Shown: one piece after another, positions 9,226 through 19,288 of the stretch
Position numbering within the stretch: the stretch's first letter is position 1
Layout: every line of letters starts with the position of its first letter
Source: Planobispora longispora
GTDB lineage: Bacteria; Actinomycetota; Actinomycetes; Streptosporangiales; Streptosporangiaceae
Length of the DNA: 64,000 nucleotides
Reading direction: 5' to 3'
Assembly: GCF_016863135.1 (NCBI RefSeq)
Contig: NZ_BOOH01000033.1
Location: forward strand, 62,001-126,000
Translations under genes and position numbers: made by a program
Notes under the pieces: generated by a model
The model's input: the letters and a program-made list of their open reading frames with translations, nothing else
Database searches by the model: none
What the model was told of the DNA's origin: nothing

Positions 9226-9646
9226 GGCACAAGGGTATTCAGGCTCTCCTCGTCCCCGTTCACCCGCCCGGCGAGGAGCCGCGCCGGCGGCCCGGCGCGT
9301 CCGGCGTCGAGGTCCGCCGCCCCGGCGCGCATCGGCGGGACGGGGATCCGCCGCACAGCCGGCTTTCCTCCCACCGGTGGAACGGCCGCTCCCGGAAAAC
9401 CCAAAGGGCGCCCCCGCCCGCGTGACGCGGGCGAGGACACCCTTGGTCGGGCGGCCTGCGGTCCGGCTAGGAGACCGCCTCCGTCCTTCCCCCCGAGAGT
9501 GGTCCTTGCGCCGCGAACCCCTCCCGGCGCTCAGACCGCTCCCCGGCTCCGCGTAACCGGGGCCGCGGGAGAAGAGTCGCGCGGACCGCTTGCGGTCCGC
9601 TTGAGAACTACTTGATCGGGTTCCTCCGCACCGCCCGGCGCGCGGT
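9226..9646. other. Non-coding gap between CorC-like gene and era operon
   Basis: No credible gene is seen in this 420-base stretch. It contains hairpins: a perfect 8-bp stem at 9581-9600, a 6-bp stem at 9541-9562 and a 7-bp stem at 9416-9432 within a longer imperfect helix. They may end transcription of the upstream minus-strand gene or act in its 3' end. Confidence 0.5.
9581..9600 (-). terminator. Hairpin downstream of CorC-like gene
   Basis: GCGGACCG, a four-base loop, then CGGTCCGC form a perfect stem 46 bases after the stop at 9647 on the minus strand. There is no U-tract, as is usual in actinomycetes. Confidence 0.45.
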
Positions 9647-10951
9647 TCAGTCGTGCTCGGCGGAGGCCGGGACCGCGTCCCGCTCGGCCGCGCCGGTCCG
9701 CCGGACGAGCACCGTGCCGATCCGGTTGCGCCGTCCCTCGAGGCTCTCGGCGGTCAGGCTGAGCCCCTCCACCACCGCCTCGGAGCCGGCGATCGGCACC
9801 CGGCCCAGCGCGTGCGCCAGCAGGCCGCCGACCGTCTCCACGTCGTCCACGTCCAGCTCGACGCCGAACATGTCCGCCAGGTCGCCCACCGGAAGCCGTG
9901 CCGTCACCCGGACCGCGCCGTCCTCCAGCTGCTCCACCGGGGGAGCCTCCTGGTCGTACTCGTCGGTGATCTCGCCGACGATCTCCTCGAGGATGTCCTC
10001 GATGGTGACCAGGCCGGCCGTCCCGCCGTACTCGTCGATGACGATGGCCAGGTGGATCTGGCGGGCCTGCATCTCCCGGAGCAGCTGGTCGATCGGCTTG
10101 CTCTCCGGCACGTAGGTGGCCGGGCGCATGATCGATTCGACCGGCTCGGCGCGGACGCCCTCCCCGGTGTCCTGCACCCTGCGGATCACGTCCTTGAGGT
10201 AGACGATCCCGATGACGTCGTCCTCGTTCTCGCCGACCACGGGGATGCGGGAGAAACCGCTGCGCAGGGCGAGCGAGAGCGCCTGGTTCAGCGTCTTGCC
10301 GCGCTCGATGAACACCATGTCCGTGCGGGGCACCATGACCTCGCGGGCGATGGTGTCGCCGAGCTCGAACACGGAGTGGATCATCTCCCGCTCGTCGGGC
10401 TCGATGACCCTGCGCTCCTCCGCCAGGTCGACCAGGTCGCGCAGCTCCGCCTCGGAGGTGAAGGGCCCCTCCCGGAACCCCCTGCCCGGCGTCACCGCGT
10501 TGCCGATCAGGATGAGCAGCTTGGGGAGCGGGCCGAAGATGCGGGTCAGGCCGTACACGACGGGAGCGCTCGCGAGCGCGATGGGCTCGGCGTGCTGGCG
10601 GCCGAGCGTCCGCGGGGAGACCCCGACGATCACGTAGCTGACCACGACCATGACCGCCGCCGCGGCGGTGTAGGCCCAGCCCTGGTCGCCGAACCAGTCG
10701 ATGAACAGCAGTGTGGCGATCACCGTGGCGACCAGTTCGCAGGTCAGCCTGAGCAGCAGCAGGAGATTGAGGTAGCGCGGCGGGTCGGCGACGATCGCCT
10801 GCAGGCGCGCCGCCCCCCGGCGGTCCTCACGGGCGAACTCCTCCGCGCGCACCCGCGAGATGCGGGTCAGCGCGGTCTCCGCACTGGCGATCAGGCCGCC
10901 GACCACGACGAGGACGACGGCCGAGAACAACCACCCGTTGGCGAGACTCAC
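9647..10951 (-). CDS. CNNM/CorC-type membrane protein with CBS pair
   Basis: 434 residues from the GTG at 10951, whose GTGA overlaps the ybeY stop; a start at 10975 inside ybeY is also open. Order: DUF21/CNNM transmembrane region (about 1-145, with [15 protein letters not shown]), two CBS domains (about 195-325, with [11 protein letters not shown] and [24 protein letters not shown]) and a C-terminal transporter-associated CorC/HlyC domain. The family is called hemolysin-like or Mg/Co efflux-related; transport has not been shown for most members. It corresponds in position to Rv2366c of the mycobacterial gene order. Confidence 0.93.
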   Translation of the reverse strand: MSLANGWLFSAVVLVVVGGLIASAETALTRISRVRAEEFAREDRRGAARLQAIVADPPRYLNLLLLLRLTCELVATVIATLLFIDWFGDQGWAYTAAAAVMVVVSYVIVGVSPRTLGRQHAEPIALASAPVVYGLTRIFGPLPKLLILIGNAVTPGRGFREGPFTSEAELRDLVDLAEERRVIEPDEREMIHSVFELGDTIAREVMVPRTDMVFIERGKTLNQALSLALRSGFSRIPVVGENEDDVIGIVYLKDVIRRVQDTGEGVRAEPVESIMRPATYVPESKPIDQLLREMQARQIHLAIVIDEYGGTAGLVTIEDILEEIVGEITDEYDQEAPPVEQLEDGAVRVTARLPVGDLADMFGVELDVDDVETVGGLLAHALGRVPIAGSEAVVEGLSLTAESLEGRRNRIGTVLVRRTGAAERDAVPASAEHD

Positions 10952-11430
10952 CGCTGGGGGCGCACCTCCCGCCACGATTCGAGCAGCTCACCCTGGAGGC
11001 CGAACATCTCCTTGTGCTCCTCCGGCTCGGCGTGGTCGTATCCGAGCAGGTGCAGGATGCCGTGCGTGCACAGCAGCTCCAGCTCCGCCTCGGTTCCGTG
11101 CCCGGCCTCGGCCCCCTGCCTGGCGGCCACCTGCGGGCAGAGCACCACGTCCCCGAGGAGGGCCGGGTCGGCGGGGGCGTCGCCCTCCTGCCGGGCCCCG
11201 GCGCCGCCGCCCGGACGGAGCTCGTCCATCGGGAAGGCCAGGACGTCCGTCGGCCCCGGCTCGCCCATCCACCGCTCGTGCAGGTCGGCCATGGCGTCCT
11301 CGTCGACCACGAGGATCGACAGCTCGGCGAGCGGGTTGATGCCCATCCGCTCCAGCACGTGCCCGGCGAGCGTGACCAGGACGCCCTCGTCGACCTCGAC
11401 GCCCGACTCGTTGTTGACTTCAACGCTCAT
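10948..11430 (-). CDS. ybeY: Endoribonuclease YbeY
   Basis: 160 residues. The zinc-binding signature [16 protein letters not shown] (three histidines) is intact and the N-terminal [35 protein letters not shown] is typical. It is a metal-dependent RNase needed for 16S rRNA 3' maturation and ribosome quality control. A good ribosome site (AAGGAGATCAC) precedes the ATG. It overlaps the following CBS gene by 4 bases and follows phoH, the conserved order. Confidence 0.96.
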   Translation of the reverse strand: MSVEVNNESGVEVDEGVLVTLAGHVLERMGINPLAELSILVVDEDAMADLHERWMGEPGPTDVLAFPMDELRPGGGAGARQEGDAPADPALLGDVVLCPQVAARQGAEAGHGTEAELELLCTHGILHLLGYDHAEPEEHKEMFGLQGELLESWREVRPQR

Positions 11431-11514
11431 GTGATCTCCTTGCCTGGCGGCGCGGAGCTCGCATGGACTCGCTCGCGGTGCCCACTGGCTCGTTCGCTTC
11501 GTTCTCTCACTTGT

Positions 11515-12579
11515 TCACGATCTTCCCCGGGGACGCTTGACCGCGCCCTTGATCGCCTGCGGCGCGCTCTGCCGGAGGGTCTCGTCATAGCGCCCGTAGG
11601 CGTCCACGATGTCGCTGACCAGCTTGTGGCGCACCACGTCGGCGCTGCTCAGCCGGGAGAAGTGGATGTCGGGGATGCCGTCGAGGATGCCCTGGACGAC
11701 CCGCAGACCGCTCTGCGTTCCGCCGGGCAGGTCGACCTGGGTGACGTCGCCGGTTACGACGATCTTCGAGTTGAAGCCCAGCCGGGTCAGGAACATCTTC
11801 ATCTGCTCGGGCGAGGTGTTCTGCGCCTCGTCCAGGATGATGAAGGCGTCGTTGAGCGTACGGCCGCGCATGTAGGCCAGGGGGGCCACCTCGATCGTCC
11901 CCGCGGCCATCAGCCGGGGGATCGAGTCGGGGTCGACCATGTCGTGCAGCGCGTCGTACAGCGGGCGCAGGTAGGGGTCGATCTTCTCGTAGAGCGTGCC
12001 GGGCAGGAAGCCCAGCCGCTCGCCCGCCTCGACCGCGGGGCGGGTGAGGATGATCCGGTTGACCTTCTTCTCCTGCAGCGCCCGCACGGCCTTGGCCATC
12101 GCCAGATAGGTCTTGCCGGTGCCGGCGGGGCCGATGCCGAAGACGATGGTGTGCCTGTCGATCGCGTCGACGTAGCGCTTCTGGTTCACCGTCTTGGGCC
12201 GGATGGTCCGGCCGCGCGAGGAGATGATGTCGAGGGAGAGCACCTCGGCGGGACGGTCGGACGTCATGCGCAGCATGGCGATGCTGCGCTCCACCGCGTC
12301 CGCCGTGAGCTCGGCGCCCCCGCGCACGAGCTCGGACATCTCCTCGAAGAGCCGCACCACGGTGCTGCTCTCCTCGGGGCTGCCGGTAATGGTGATCTCA
12401 TTGCCCCGGACGTGGATGTCGGCGCGGAAGGCGCGCTCGATCACCCGCAACAGCTCGTCGCCCGAGCCGAGCAGGCTGAGCATCGAGTGGTCGTCCGGGA
12501 TCACCACCTTCGCCTGGGTCCGGCTCGGTCCCTTGACCCGTGGCGGTGACGTTCTGCTGGAATCGGTTGGCTCGGACAT
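11515..12579 (-). CDS. phoH: PhoH-like ATPase
   Basis: 354 residues from the ATG at 12579 ([20 protein letters not shown]). Longer in-frame starts up to 12654 exist but add sequence not typical of the family. Walker A GPAGTGKT, Walker [10 protein letters not shown] and the signature [22 protein letters not shown] identify a PhoH/YlaK NTPase, preceded by a KH-like N-terminal part. It is thought to act with YbeY in RNA processing; the two genes are 84 bases apart here. Confidence 0.95.
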   Translation of the reverse strand: MSEPTDSSRTSPPRVKGPSRTQAKVVIPDDHSMLSLLGSGDELLRVIERAFRADIHVRGNEITITGSPEESSTVVRLFEEMSELVRGGAELTADAVERSIAMLRMTSDRPAEVLSLDIISSRGRTIRPKTVNQKRYVDAIDRHTIVFGIGPAGTGKTYLAMAKAVRALQEKKVNRIILTRPAVEAGERLGFLPGTLYEKIDPYLRPLYDALHDMVDPDSIPRLMAAGTIEVAPLAYMRGRTLNDAFIILDEAQNTSPEQMKMFLTRLGFNSKIVVTGDVTQVDLPGGTQSGLRVVQGILDGIPDIHFSRLSSADVVRHKLVSDIVDAYGRYDETLRQSAPQAIKGAVKRPRGRS

Positions 12580-12698
12580 GGGCGGGCCTTCGGCGGCCTG
12601 TTCGCCTCCAGACATCGACGACGGACTCGACGAGCGCCCCGCGGGGCGCTTCACCAGTCATCGTATCCGCGATGAAGATGATCGCGCTTTCGGGTTTT

Positions 12699-13052
12699 TC
12701 AGCCGGGCGGCCAGGTCAGGCCGCGTCCGCCGAGCACGTGCCCGTGCACGTGGAAGACCGTCTGGCCGGCCTGCGCCCCGGTGTTGAAGACCAGCCGGTA
12801 GCCGGAGTCGGCGACGCCCTCCTGCTCGGCGACCGCGTGCGCCGTCTTGATCACTTCGTCGGCCAGCCCGTCGTCGGCGGCCGCCAGCGCCGCCGCGTCC
12901 CGGTAGTGGCCCTTGGGGATGACCAGGACGTGGGTCGGCGCCTTGGGATCGATGTCACGGAAAGCCAGGGTGCGCTCGGTCTCGTGGACGACCTCCGCCG
13001 GGATCTCCTTGGCCACGATCCTGCAGAACAGACAGTCGGCTTCACTTACCAT
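12699..13052 (-). CDS. HIT family nucleotide-binding protein
   Basis: 117 residues: CLFCRIVAKEIPAEVVHE at the N-terminus and the histidine triad FHVHGHVLGGR at the C-terminus. Histidine-triad enzymes hydrolyse nucleoside phosphoramidates or AMP-lysine. The N-terminal CxxC, with the downstream H, may bind zinc as in many HIT proteins. It lies 119 bases upstream of phoH and is probably in the same transcript. Confidence 0.95.
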   Translation of the reverse strand: MVSEADCLFCRIVAKEIPAEVVHETERTLAFRDIDPKAPTHVLVIPKGHYRDAAALAAADDGLADEVIKTAHAVAEQEGVADSGYRLVFNTGAQAGQTVFHVHGHVLGGRGLTWPPG

Positions 13053-13205
13053 GGGGGCACCCTATCCCGGTGAGCGTCATAGATCGGTAACCAATCACCG
13101 ACGGCGAAGGGAGATCCACGGCGATAGGGTATGTGTGCGAAACTTGCGACGGCAGGCAATTGCGAGTTTGCCCAATAGTCCGCCTGGCGAGGACACGACT
13201 GGGTC

Positions 13206-13817
13206 ATGCCCCCTAATGAACCTGAACCGCACGAGCGTAAACCCCCCGCGGATGCCGAGCGTCCCATTGATGTGACCACCGAGACCCTCGTGGCCGACAG
13301 GTCGCTCGGGGCGGTGCCCGTCGGGTGGGATGCCGACATGGCCGTTACCGCGCTCTACAGCGCGCACTACCGGTCGCTCGTGCGCCTCGCCGTGCTGCTC
13401 GTCCGCGATGTCGCAACCGCGGAGGAAGTCGTGCAGGACGCGTTCGTCGCCCTCCATGGCGCCTGGCGCAGGCTGCGCGACCCCGACAAGGCACTCGCCT
13501 ACCTGCGCCAATCGGTCGTCAACCGATCGCGTTCCGTGCTCCGGCACCGCGCGGTCGTCGAGAAGTACGCGCCCAAGGGCCTGCCCGACGCGCCGAGCGC
13601 CGAGAACGGCGCGATCGGCGAACTGGAGCGGTCCGCCGTCATCGAGGCGCTCCGCGGCCTTCCGGCGCGCCAGCGGGAGGCCTTGGTTCTGCGGTACTAC
13701 GGGGACCTGTCCGAAGCGCAGATCGCCCACGCCATGGGCATCAGCAAAGGCGCGGTCAAGAGCCACACCGCACGTGGCATGGCCGCCCTCCGAACCATAC
13801 TGGAGCAACTGTCATGA
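13206..13817 (+). CDS. ECF RNA polymerase sigma factor (SigE-like family)
   Basis: 203 residues. Region 2 (YSAHYRSLVRLAVLLVRDVATAEEVVQDAFVALH, about residues 51-84) and region 4 (LPARQREALVLRYYGDLSEAQIAHAMGISKGAVKSH, about 150-186) are both present and typical of extracytoplasmic-function sigma factors of the SigE/SigM type in actinomycetes. The stop overlaps the start of a single-pass membrane protein gene (ATGA), the usual arrangement for a sigma factor and its anti-sigma partner. It is inserted against the strand of the surrounding housekeeping block. Confidence 0.93.
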   Translation: MPPNEPEPHERKPPADAERPIDVTTETLVADRSLGAVPVGWDADMAVTALYSAHYRSLVRLAVLLVRDVATAEEVVQDAFVALHGAWRRLRDPDKALAYLRQSVVNRSRSVLRHRAVVEKYAPKGLPDAPSAENGAIGELERSAVIEALRGLPARQREALVLRYYGDLSEAQIAHAMGISKGAVKSHTARGMAALRTILEQLS

Positions 13818-14464
13818 CCGACGCCCCCGACGAGTACGGCGAGCTGCTCCGCCGTGTCCTCAGCGCGGAGGCGGACTCGGTCGTTCCCTCCCCCGACGGA
13901 CTGGAGATCATCCGCGCTCGCGTAGAACGACGCGGGCTCCGCGGGCTGCTGTGGTGGCGCGCCGGAGCCTCCGTCGTGGGGGCGATCCTCGTCGCCGCCG
14001 CCATCGTGATGGTGGTCCCCGGACTCCGCGAGCAGGTGCAGGAGTTCGCCCAGCCCGCCGGGCAGGTCGGCCCCGTCGAGACGACGGCGCCCCCCGAGGC
14101 GGGCAGCACCTCCCGGCCGGCCCCGAGCGACAACGTGGTCGTCCCCCCCTCCACCGAGCCCAGCGCGCCACCGTCCGCCGACTCCACGGCGGTCGAGACG
14201 GCGCCGCCGAGTGCGAACCCGCAGCCGACCTCGACGGCCCCCGTCCCGACGCCCACTCCCTGCCTGACGGTGACCGCCGAGCCCACGAGGGTCGAGCCGA
14301 GCGATCCGCTCGACGAGTGCGAGGAGAGCGAGGCTCCGGCCCCGACCCCCTCGGAGTCGGTCGTGCCCTCGGGGACCCCCTGCCCGGTCGAGGAGTGCCC
14401 GCCCACGGACGAGCCGCTGCCGACCCCGACGGAGATCCCCACCCCGATCCCGACGAACAGCTGA
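13814..14464 (+). CDS. Single-pass membrane protein, possible anti-sigma factor
   Basis: 216 residues. A short cytosolic N-terminus (about 1-50, MTDAPDEYGELLRRVLSAEADSVVPSPDGLEIIRARVERR) is followed by one membrane helix (about 51-72) and a long extracytoplasmic Pro/Thr/Ser-rich tail (about 75-216) containing four cysteines in two pairs (PCLTV...DECEE; PCPVEECPP). Its coupling to the sigma gene and topology suggest an anti-sigma or regulatory partner. The cytosolic part is short and I do not see a ZAS zinc motif, so this is inference. Confidence 0.75.
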   Translation: MTDAPDEYGELLRRVLSAEADSVVPSPDGLEIIRARVERRGLRGLLWWRAGASVVGAILVAAAIVMVVPGLREQVQEFAQPAGQVGPVETTAPPEAGSTSRPAPSDNVVVPPSTEPSAPPSADSTAVETAPPSANPQPTSTAPVPTPTPCLTVTAEPTRVEPSDPLDECEESEAPAPTPSESVVPSGTPCPVEECPPTDEPLPTPTEIPTPIPTNS

Positions 14465-14469
14465 CCCGT

Positions 14470-14503
14470 CCTCCGGCGGCCGGGGCTCACCGGCGGCCGG
14501 AGG
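14470..14503. terminator. Hairpin between convergent sigma operon and rsmE
   Basis: CCTCCGGC at 14470-14477 pairs with GCCGGAGG at 14496-14503, with additional inner GC pairing. It lies between the two convergent stop codons, so it could serve both strands. Confidence 0.5.
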
Positions 14504-14532
14504 CTCACCGGCGGCTCACCTGTGACCGGGGC

Positions 14533-15264
14533 TCACCAGCGGCCGGTGCGGGCCTGAAGCACCGCCGCCGCGGCGATCCCGGCCGTGGAGGTCCGCAGGA
14601 CCGTCGGCCCGAGCAGCGCCGGCACGGCCGCCGCCTCCCGGAAGGCGGCGAGCTCCTCCGCGGAGATCCCGCCCTCGGGGCCGACGACCACGACGATGTC
14701 ACCCGCGCCGGGCGGCTCCAGCCCGGACAGCGGCGCGTCGGCCTCCTCGTGCAGCACGACGCCCAGCGCGGCGGCCGACAGCAGCGCGGCGACCCCGGCC
14801 GTGGTCGCGAGCTCGGCCACCTCGGGCAGGTGGAAGCGGCGTGCCTGCTTGCCCGCCTCCCGCGCGGTGGATCGCCAGCGGGCCAGGGACTTGGCGGCGC
14901 GCTCGCCCTTCCACTGGGTGACGCACCGGGAGGCGGCCCAGGGCACGATGACGTCGACCCCGGTCTCGGTCATCATCTCCACGGCCAGCTCGCCCCGGTC
15001 GCCCTTGGGCAGTCCCTGCACCACGACCAGCCGCGGCGCGGGCGCGGGCACCTCGTGGCGGCGCAGCACCCGCACCCGGAGGGAGTCCTTGCCGGCGTCC
15101 AGGACCTCGCACTCGGCCACGGCGCCGGCGCCGTCGGTCAGGTCGAGCCGCTCACCCGCGCGCAGCCGCCGTACGGCCGCCGCGTGGCGCCCCTCGGGAC
15201 CGCCGAGCGTGAACTCCTCCCGCGCCAGGTCGGTCCGGTCGGCCAGGAAGACGGGGGCCGTCAT
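14533..15264 (-). CDS. rsmE: 16S rRNA m3U1498 methyltransferase RsmE
   Basis: 243 residues starting [13 protein letters not shown]. It has the SPOUT methyltransferase features [44 protein letters not shown] and [20 protein letters not shown]. The protein methylates N3 of U1498 in 16S rRNA using S-adenosylmethionine. The ATG overlaps the dnaJ stop (ATGA), so it is translated with the dnaJ/hrcA operon, the order known from other actinobacteria. Confidence 0.96.
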   Translation of the reverse strand: MTAPVFLADRTDLAREEFTLGGPEGRHAAAVRRLRAGERLDLTDGAGAVAECEVLDAGKDSLRVRVLRRHEVPAPAPRLVVVQGLPKGDRGELAVEMMTETGVDVIVPWAASRCVTQWKGERAAKSLARWRSTAREAGKQARRFHLPEVAELATTAGVAALLSAAALGVVLHEEADAPLSGLEPPGAGDIVVVVGPEGGISAEELAAFREAAAVPALLGPTVLRTSTAGIAAAAVLQARTGRW

Positions 15265-16400
15265 CGGCCGTTGAAGGCGTCCCGCAGCCGCGAGAAGAAG
15301 CCCTGCTGTCCGGGGGCGAACTTGCCGGGCGGGCGCTCCTCGCCGCGCAGCTTGGCCAGCTCGCGCATGAGCTCCTCCTGGACCGGGTCGAGCTTGAGCG
15401 GCGTCTCGACGTTGACGTGGATGAGCAGGTCGCCGCGGCCGGTCTCGTTGAGGCGCTGGACGCCGCGGCCGTACAGCGGGATGGTCTGCCCCGACTGGGT
15501 GCCGGGCCGGATGTCGATCTCCTCGCCGCCGTCGAGCGTCTCCACGGTCAGGGAGGTGCCCAGCGCGGCCGCGGTCATCGGGATCTGCACCGTGCAGTGC
15601 AGGTCGTCGCCACGGCGCTCGAAGATCTCGTGCGGGCGCTCGACGATCTCCAGGAAGAGGTCTCCGGGCGGGCCGCCGCCGGGGCCGATCTCGCCCTCGC
15701 CGGCGAGCTGGATGTGGGTGCCGTCCTCCACGCCCGCCGGGATGCGGACCTTGATGGTGCGCCGGGTGCGGACCCGTCCGTCGCCCGAGCACTCCTGGCA
15801 GGGGTGGCGGATGATCGAGCCGAACCCGCCGCACTGGGGGCAGGGCCGGGAGGTCATGACCTGGCCCAGGAAGGAGCGGGTGACCTGGGAGACCTCGCCG
15901 CGGCCGTGACACACGTCGCAGGTGTCGGGGTGGGTGCCGGCGGCGGCCCCCGAACCGGTGCAGACGTCGCACACCACGGCGGTGTCGACCACCAGCTCGC
16001 GGGTGGTGCCGAACGCCGCCTCGCTCAGGTCCAGCTCGACCCGGATGGTGGCGTTGCGGCCCCGGCGGGCGCGGGTGCGGGGACCGCGCGCGGCCCCGGT
16101 GGCCGTGCCGAAGAAGGCGTCCATGATGTCGCTGAAGGGGAACCCGGCCCCGAAGCCCCCGGCGCCCGGTCCGCCCGCGGCGGCGAACGGGTCGGCGCCC
16201 ATGTCGTACATCTGCCGCTTGCCGGGGTCGGAGAGGACCTCGTAGGCCTGGGTGATCTCCTTGAACCGCTCCTGTGTCTCAGGATCGGGGTTCACATCGG
16301 GGTGCAGCTCTCGCGCCAGCCGGCGATACGCCTTCTTGATCTCTTCCGCACTGGCGTCACGGCGCACCCCGAGGGTGCCGTAGTAGTCACTCTTAGCCAC
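15261..16400 (-). CDS. dnaJ: Molecular chaperone DnaJ
   Basis: 379 residues from a GTG preceded by a GAGG ribosome site. The J-domain contains HPD (LHPDVNPD, around residue 33), followed by a Gly/Phe-rich segment (about 75-105), four CxxCxGxG-type zinc repeats ([32 protein letters not shown]) and C-terminal substrate-binding domains. It is DnaK's cochaperone. It sits immediately after hrcA, so this is the DnaJ2-type gene of the HrcA regulon rather than the one in the dnaK operon. Confidence 0.97.
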   Translation of the reverse strand: MAKSDYYGTLGVRRDASAEEIKKAYRRLARELHPDVNPDPETQERFKEITQAYEVLSDPGKRQMYDMGADPFAAAGGPGAGGFGAGFPFSDIMDAFFGTATGAARGPRTRARRGRNATIRVELDLSEAAFGTTRELVVDTAVVCDVCTGSGAAAGTHPDTCDVCHGRGEVSQVTRSFLGQVMTSRPCPQCGGFGSIIRHPCQECSGDGRVRTRRTIKVRIPAGVEDGTHIQLAGEGEIGPGGGPPGDLFLEIVERPHEIFERRGDDLHCTVQIPMTAAALGTSLTVETLDGGEEIDIRPGTQSGQTIPLYGRGVQRLNETGRGDLLIHVNVETPLKLDPVQEELMRELAKLRGEERPPGKFAPGQQGFFSRLRDAFNGR

Positions 16401-16412
16401 TTAGTTGACCTC

Positions 16413-17426
16413 TTAGGATGCAGCCAGGATCTGGCTGACGTAGCGTGCCACCGCGCGCACCGCGCCCATCGTGACCGGGTAGTCCATTCGTGTCGGGCCC
16501 AGCACACCCAGCCGGGCCAGTTGCCTGTCCCCTGAACCGTATCCGGCGGCCACGATGGACGTGCCCTGGAGTCCGGTGTAGGGGTTCTCCGTCCCGATCC
16601 GCACGGTCAGCGCGGACTGGTCGGTGGTCTCGCCGAGCAGGCGCATGAGCACGACCTGCTCCTCCAGCGCCTCCAGCACCTCGCGGAGCCCGACGCTGAG
16701 GTCGGCCCCCGCCAGGTTGGCGGTCCCGGCGAAGACGATCTTCTCATCATGCCGCTCCACCAGCGATTCGAGCAGCACCGACAGGACGGTGGCCGCCAGG
16801 GGCCGGTCCTCGGCGGGCAGCTTCTCGGGCAGGTCGGCGACCCGGTCCGGGGCGGCGGCGAGACCGCAGCCGTCCAGGCAGGCGTTGAGCATCGCGCGCA
16901 GGTGGGCGACGCGGCTCTCCTCGACCGCCTCGGCGGACTCGACCACGCGCTGCTCGACGCGGCCGGTGTTGGTGATGAGCACGAACATCAGCCGGCGGTC
17001 GGTCAGCGGGACCAGCTCGATGTGCCGGATCGTGGAGCTGGTGAGAGTGGGGTACTGGACCACCGCGACCTGCCGGGTGAGCTGCGCCAGCAGCCGCACC
17101 GTGCGGGTCACGACGTCGTCGATGTCCACCGCGCCGGCCAGGAAGGACTCGATGGCCCTGCGCTCCGCGCCCGACAGCGGTTTCACCTGCGACAGGCGGT
17201 CCACGAACAGGCGGTAGCCCTTGTCCGTGGGCACCCGGCCCGCGCTCGTGTGCGGCTGGGCGATGTAGCCCTGCTCCTCCAGCATCGCCATGTCGTTGCG
17301 GATGGTGGCCGGCGAGACCCCCAGGTTGTGACGCTCGGCGAGGGCCTTGGACCCCACCGGCTCGTTGGTGGACACGTAATCCTCGACGATGGCGCGAAGT
17401 ACCGCGAGCTTGCGGTCGTCGACCAA
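16413..17426 (-). CDS. hrcA: Heat-inducible repressor HrcA
   Basis: 337 residues from the TTG at 17426, which has an ideally spaced GGGAGG site and gives the family-like start ([28 protein letters not shown]). A GTG at 17435 is the other option. The N-terminal winged helix ([23 protein letters not shown]) binds CIRCE; the rest is the GAF-like dimer domain. It represses its own operon with dnaJ and rsmE, and a perfect CIRCE lies just upstream. Confidence 0.96.
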   Translation of the reverse strand: MVDDRKLAVLRAIVEDYVSTNEPVGSKALAERHNLGVSPATIRNDMAMLEEQGYIAQPHTSAGRVPTDKGYRLFVDRLSQVKPLSGAERRAIESFLAGAVDIDDVVTRTVRLLAQLTRQVAVVQYPTLTSSTIRHIELVPLTDRRLMFVLITNTGRVEQRVVESAEAVEESRVAHLRAMLNACLDGCGLAAAPDRVADLPEKLPAEDRPLAATVLSVLLESLVERHDEKIVFAGTANLAGADLSVGLREVLEALEEQVVLMRLLGETTDQSALTVRIGTENPYTGLQGTSIVAAGYGSGDRQLARLGVLGPTRMDYPVTMGAVRAVARYVSQILAAS

Positions 17427-17478
17427 CGCGCTCACCTCCCTGCCCGGACCCTGCGTACCTGCCGGGAAAACACCAGGC

Positions 17479-17505
17479 TTGGCACTCTGTCTTCCCGAGT
17501 GCCAA
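17479..17505. promoter_or_regulatory. CIRCE operator (HrcA-binding site)
   Basis: TTGGCACTC, a nine-base spacer, then GAGTGCCAA: a perfect inverted repeat with CIRCE spacing, matching the consensus TTAGCACTC-N9-GAGTGCTAA with one change per arm. It lies about 45-55 bases upstream of the hrcA start, implying autoregulation of hrcA-dnaJ-rsmE by heat shock. Confidence 0.93.
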
Positions 17506-17614
17506 GTGTACGGCTCTCGTCCACAAGGTGCGATAACACCGCCGCAGGAGGATCCAAGCCGCAGTTAAGCGAGTTGCTATCGGACGACAAGCGACAGAAG
17601 GCACACTTAGCAAC

Positions 17615-18388
17615 ATGTCCCACAATTTCGGAACCCCACCGGGTGGTGGCGCGCCCGGTTACGGCACCCCCCAGTCCTCGCAGCCGTACGGCGGCCAGCA
17701 GTACGGCAACCAGCAGCACCCCGCAGGCCCCGGCGCTCCCGGCGGCCCCTACGGCTACGCGCCGCCCGGCTACGGCGCCCCCCAGGGCCCGCCCCCGAAG
17801 ATCAAGCCCGGGATCGGCTGGATCGTGGGCGCCTGGCTGGTCGCGGTGCTCGCCGTGGTCGTCGGCGTCGGCGGCTCCATCGGCAGCATCTTCAGCACGG
17901 TCACCGACGCGGCGCCGACCACCGCGGTGAACCCCGGCGAGGTCATGACCGTGAATCTGGCGGACCCGACGGCCGAGACCACGGAGCGGCCCGCCCTCTA
18001 CGTCTCCGCCGCCGCGGGGACCGCGTTCGAGTGCCGCTTCCAGGAGGGCACCCCCCAGGGCGAGCTGGCGCGCCCGGCCGTGGAGACGGTCGTCGCCGGC
18101 ACCGACGGGGTCACCTGGGAGATGGGCCTGCGGATCGACGCCAAGCAGGGCGGAGAGCACAAGATCGTCTGCGACGTCGCGGACGGCGCCACGGCCAAGT
18201 TCGGCATCGGCAAGGAGGTGGCCGCCGAATCGCTGGTCGGAAGCGCCCTCCTGCTCATCGGCGTACCGGCCGTCGGCATCCTGCTGGCCATCGTCGTGAC
18301 GATCGTCGTGCTGGTGAAGCGGAGCGGCGCCCGCAAGCGCGCCGCCGCCGCGAGCGCCGGGGCCTGGGGCTCGCCCTACGGCGGGTGA
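17615..18388 (+). CDS. Gly/Pro-rich two-helix membrane protein, unknown
   Basis: 257 residues. The first 65 are rich in Gly, Tyr, Gln and Pro (PGYGTPQ/QPYGGQQYG repeats); a membrane helix follows at about 69-95. An extracytoplasmic domain of about 110 residues contains two cysteines (FECRFQEG, KIVCDVADG), and a second helix lies at about 212-236 before a short basic tail. It is divergent from hrcA. Such proteins are widespread in actinomycetes, but I know no function. Confidence 0.8.
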   Translation: MSHNFGTPPGGGAPGYGTPQSSQPYGGQQYGNQQHPAGPGAPGGPYGYAPPGYGAPQGPPPKIKPGIGWIVGAWLVAVLAVVVGVGGSIGSIFSTVTDAAPTTAVNPGEVMTVNLADPTAETTERPALYVSAAAGTAFECRFQEGTPQGELARPAVETVVAGTDGVTWEMGLRIDAKQGGEHKIVCDVADGATAKFGIGKEVAAESLVGSALLLIGVPAVGILLAIVVTIVVLVKRSGARKRAAAASAGAWGSPYGG

Positions 18389-18447
18389 CCGTCCGGTTTG
18401 CTACCGTCCCCCTGTGATCTCCCGCGAGAGAGGGCAGGCGGCCGGTG

Positions 18448-19263
18448 ATGTACGAGCGTGACGTGCTGGCCGGGAACTGGCGGCGCCCCCTCAAGGGGAC
18501 GATCCCGCAGGTTCCCGCGGAGCTCGACCTGGTCGTGGAGGACGCCGCCGGCGGCTTCTGCGGCGCGGTGGTGGCCTGCGACAAGGAGGCCGTCACGCTG
18601 GAGGACCGCTTCGGGCGGCGGCGGGTGTTCCCGCTGGAGCCCGCCGCGTTCCTCCTGGAGGGCAAGGTCGTGACGCTGGTACGGCCCGCCGCCGCCCCCG
18701 GCGGCCCCCGGCGCAGCGCCTCGGGCTCCCTCGCGGTGGAGGGGCTGCGGGCCCGCGTCGCCCGGGAGAGCCGGATCTACGTCGAGGGCGTGCACGACGC
18801 CGCGCTCGTGGAGAAGATCTGGGGTCACGACCTGCGTGTCGAGGGCGTGGTGGTGGAATACCTGGAGGGCGTCGACCATCTGCCCGCGATCGTCGGGGAG
18901 TTCGGCCCCGCCCCCGGCCGCCGCCTGGGGGTGCTCGTCGACCACCTGGTCGACGGGTCGAAGGAGAGCCGGATCGCGGCTCTGGTCTCCTCGCCGCACG
19001 TGCTGGTGGCCGGCCATCCGTTCGTGGACGTCTGGCAGGCGGTCAAGCCCTCGGTGCTCGGGATCGCGGCCTGGCCGTCCGTGCCGCGCGGCGTGCCGTG
19101 GAAGGAAGGGGTCATCTCGGCCCTGGGCTGGAAACTGGAGCCCGCCGACGCCTGGCGCCGCATTCTCGGCGCCGTCAAAACATACGCAGACCTGGAACCG
19201 GAACTGCTCGCCCCGGTGGAGGAGCTGATCGACTTCGTGACGGCTCCCGGCGCGGACGACTGA
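18448..19263 (+). CDS. DUF3097 family protein
   Basis: 271 residues from the ATG at 18448 (a GTG directly before it is equally possible). It matches the actinobacterial DUF3097 family: [42 protein letters not shown], then [26 protein letters not shown] (a TOPRIM-like segment) and [26 protein letters not shown]. No function is established. The TOPRIM-like part hints at nucleic-acid metabolism. The neighbourhood next to hrcA/hemW is conserved in the phylum. Confidence 0.85.
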   Translation: MYERDVLAGNWRRPLKGTIPQVPAELDLVVEDAAGGFCGAVVACDKEAVTLEDRFGRRRVFPLEPAAFLLEGKVVTLVRPAAAPGGPRRSASGSLAVEGLRARVARESRIYVEGVHDAALVEKIWGHDLRVEGVVVEYLEGVDHLPAIVGEFGPAPGRRLGVLVDHLVDGSKESRIAALVSSPHVLVAGHPFVDVWQAVKPSVLGIAAWPSVPRGVPWKEGVISALGWKLEPADAWRRILGAVKTYADLEPELLAPVEELIDFVTAPGADD

Positions 19264-19288
19264 CCGGCAGACAGCCACCGGAGAAGTG

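Noticed and set aside
9414-9442. Hairpin that looks at first like a tRNA arm
   Set aside because: No cloverleaf, no TTCGA arm and no CCA; it is only a GC-rich inverted repeat.
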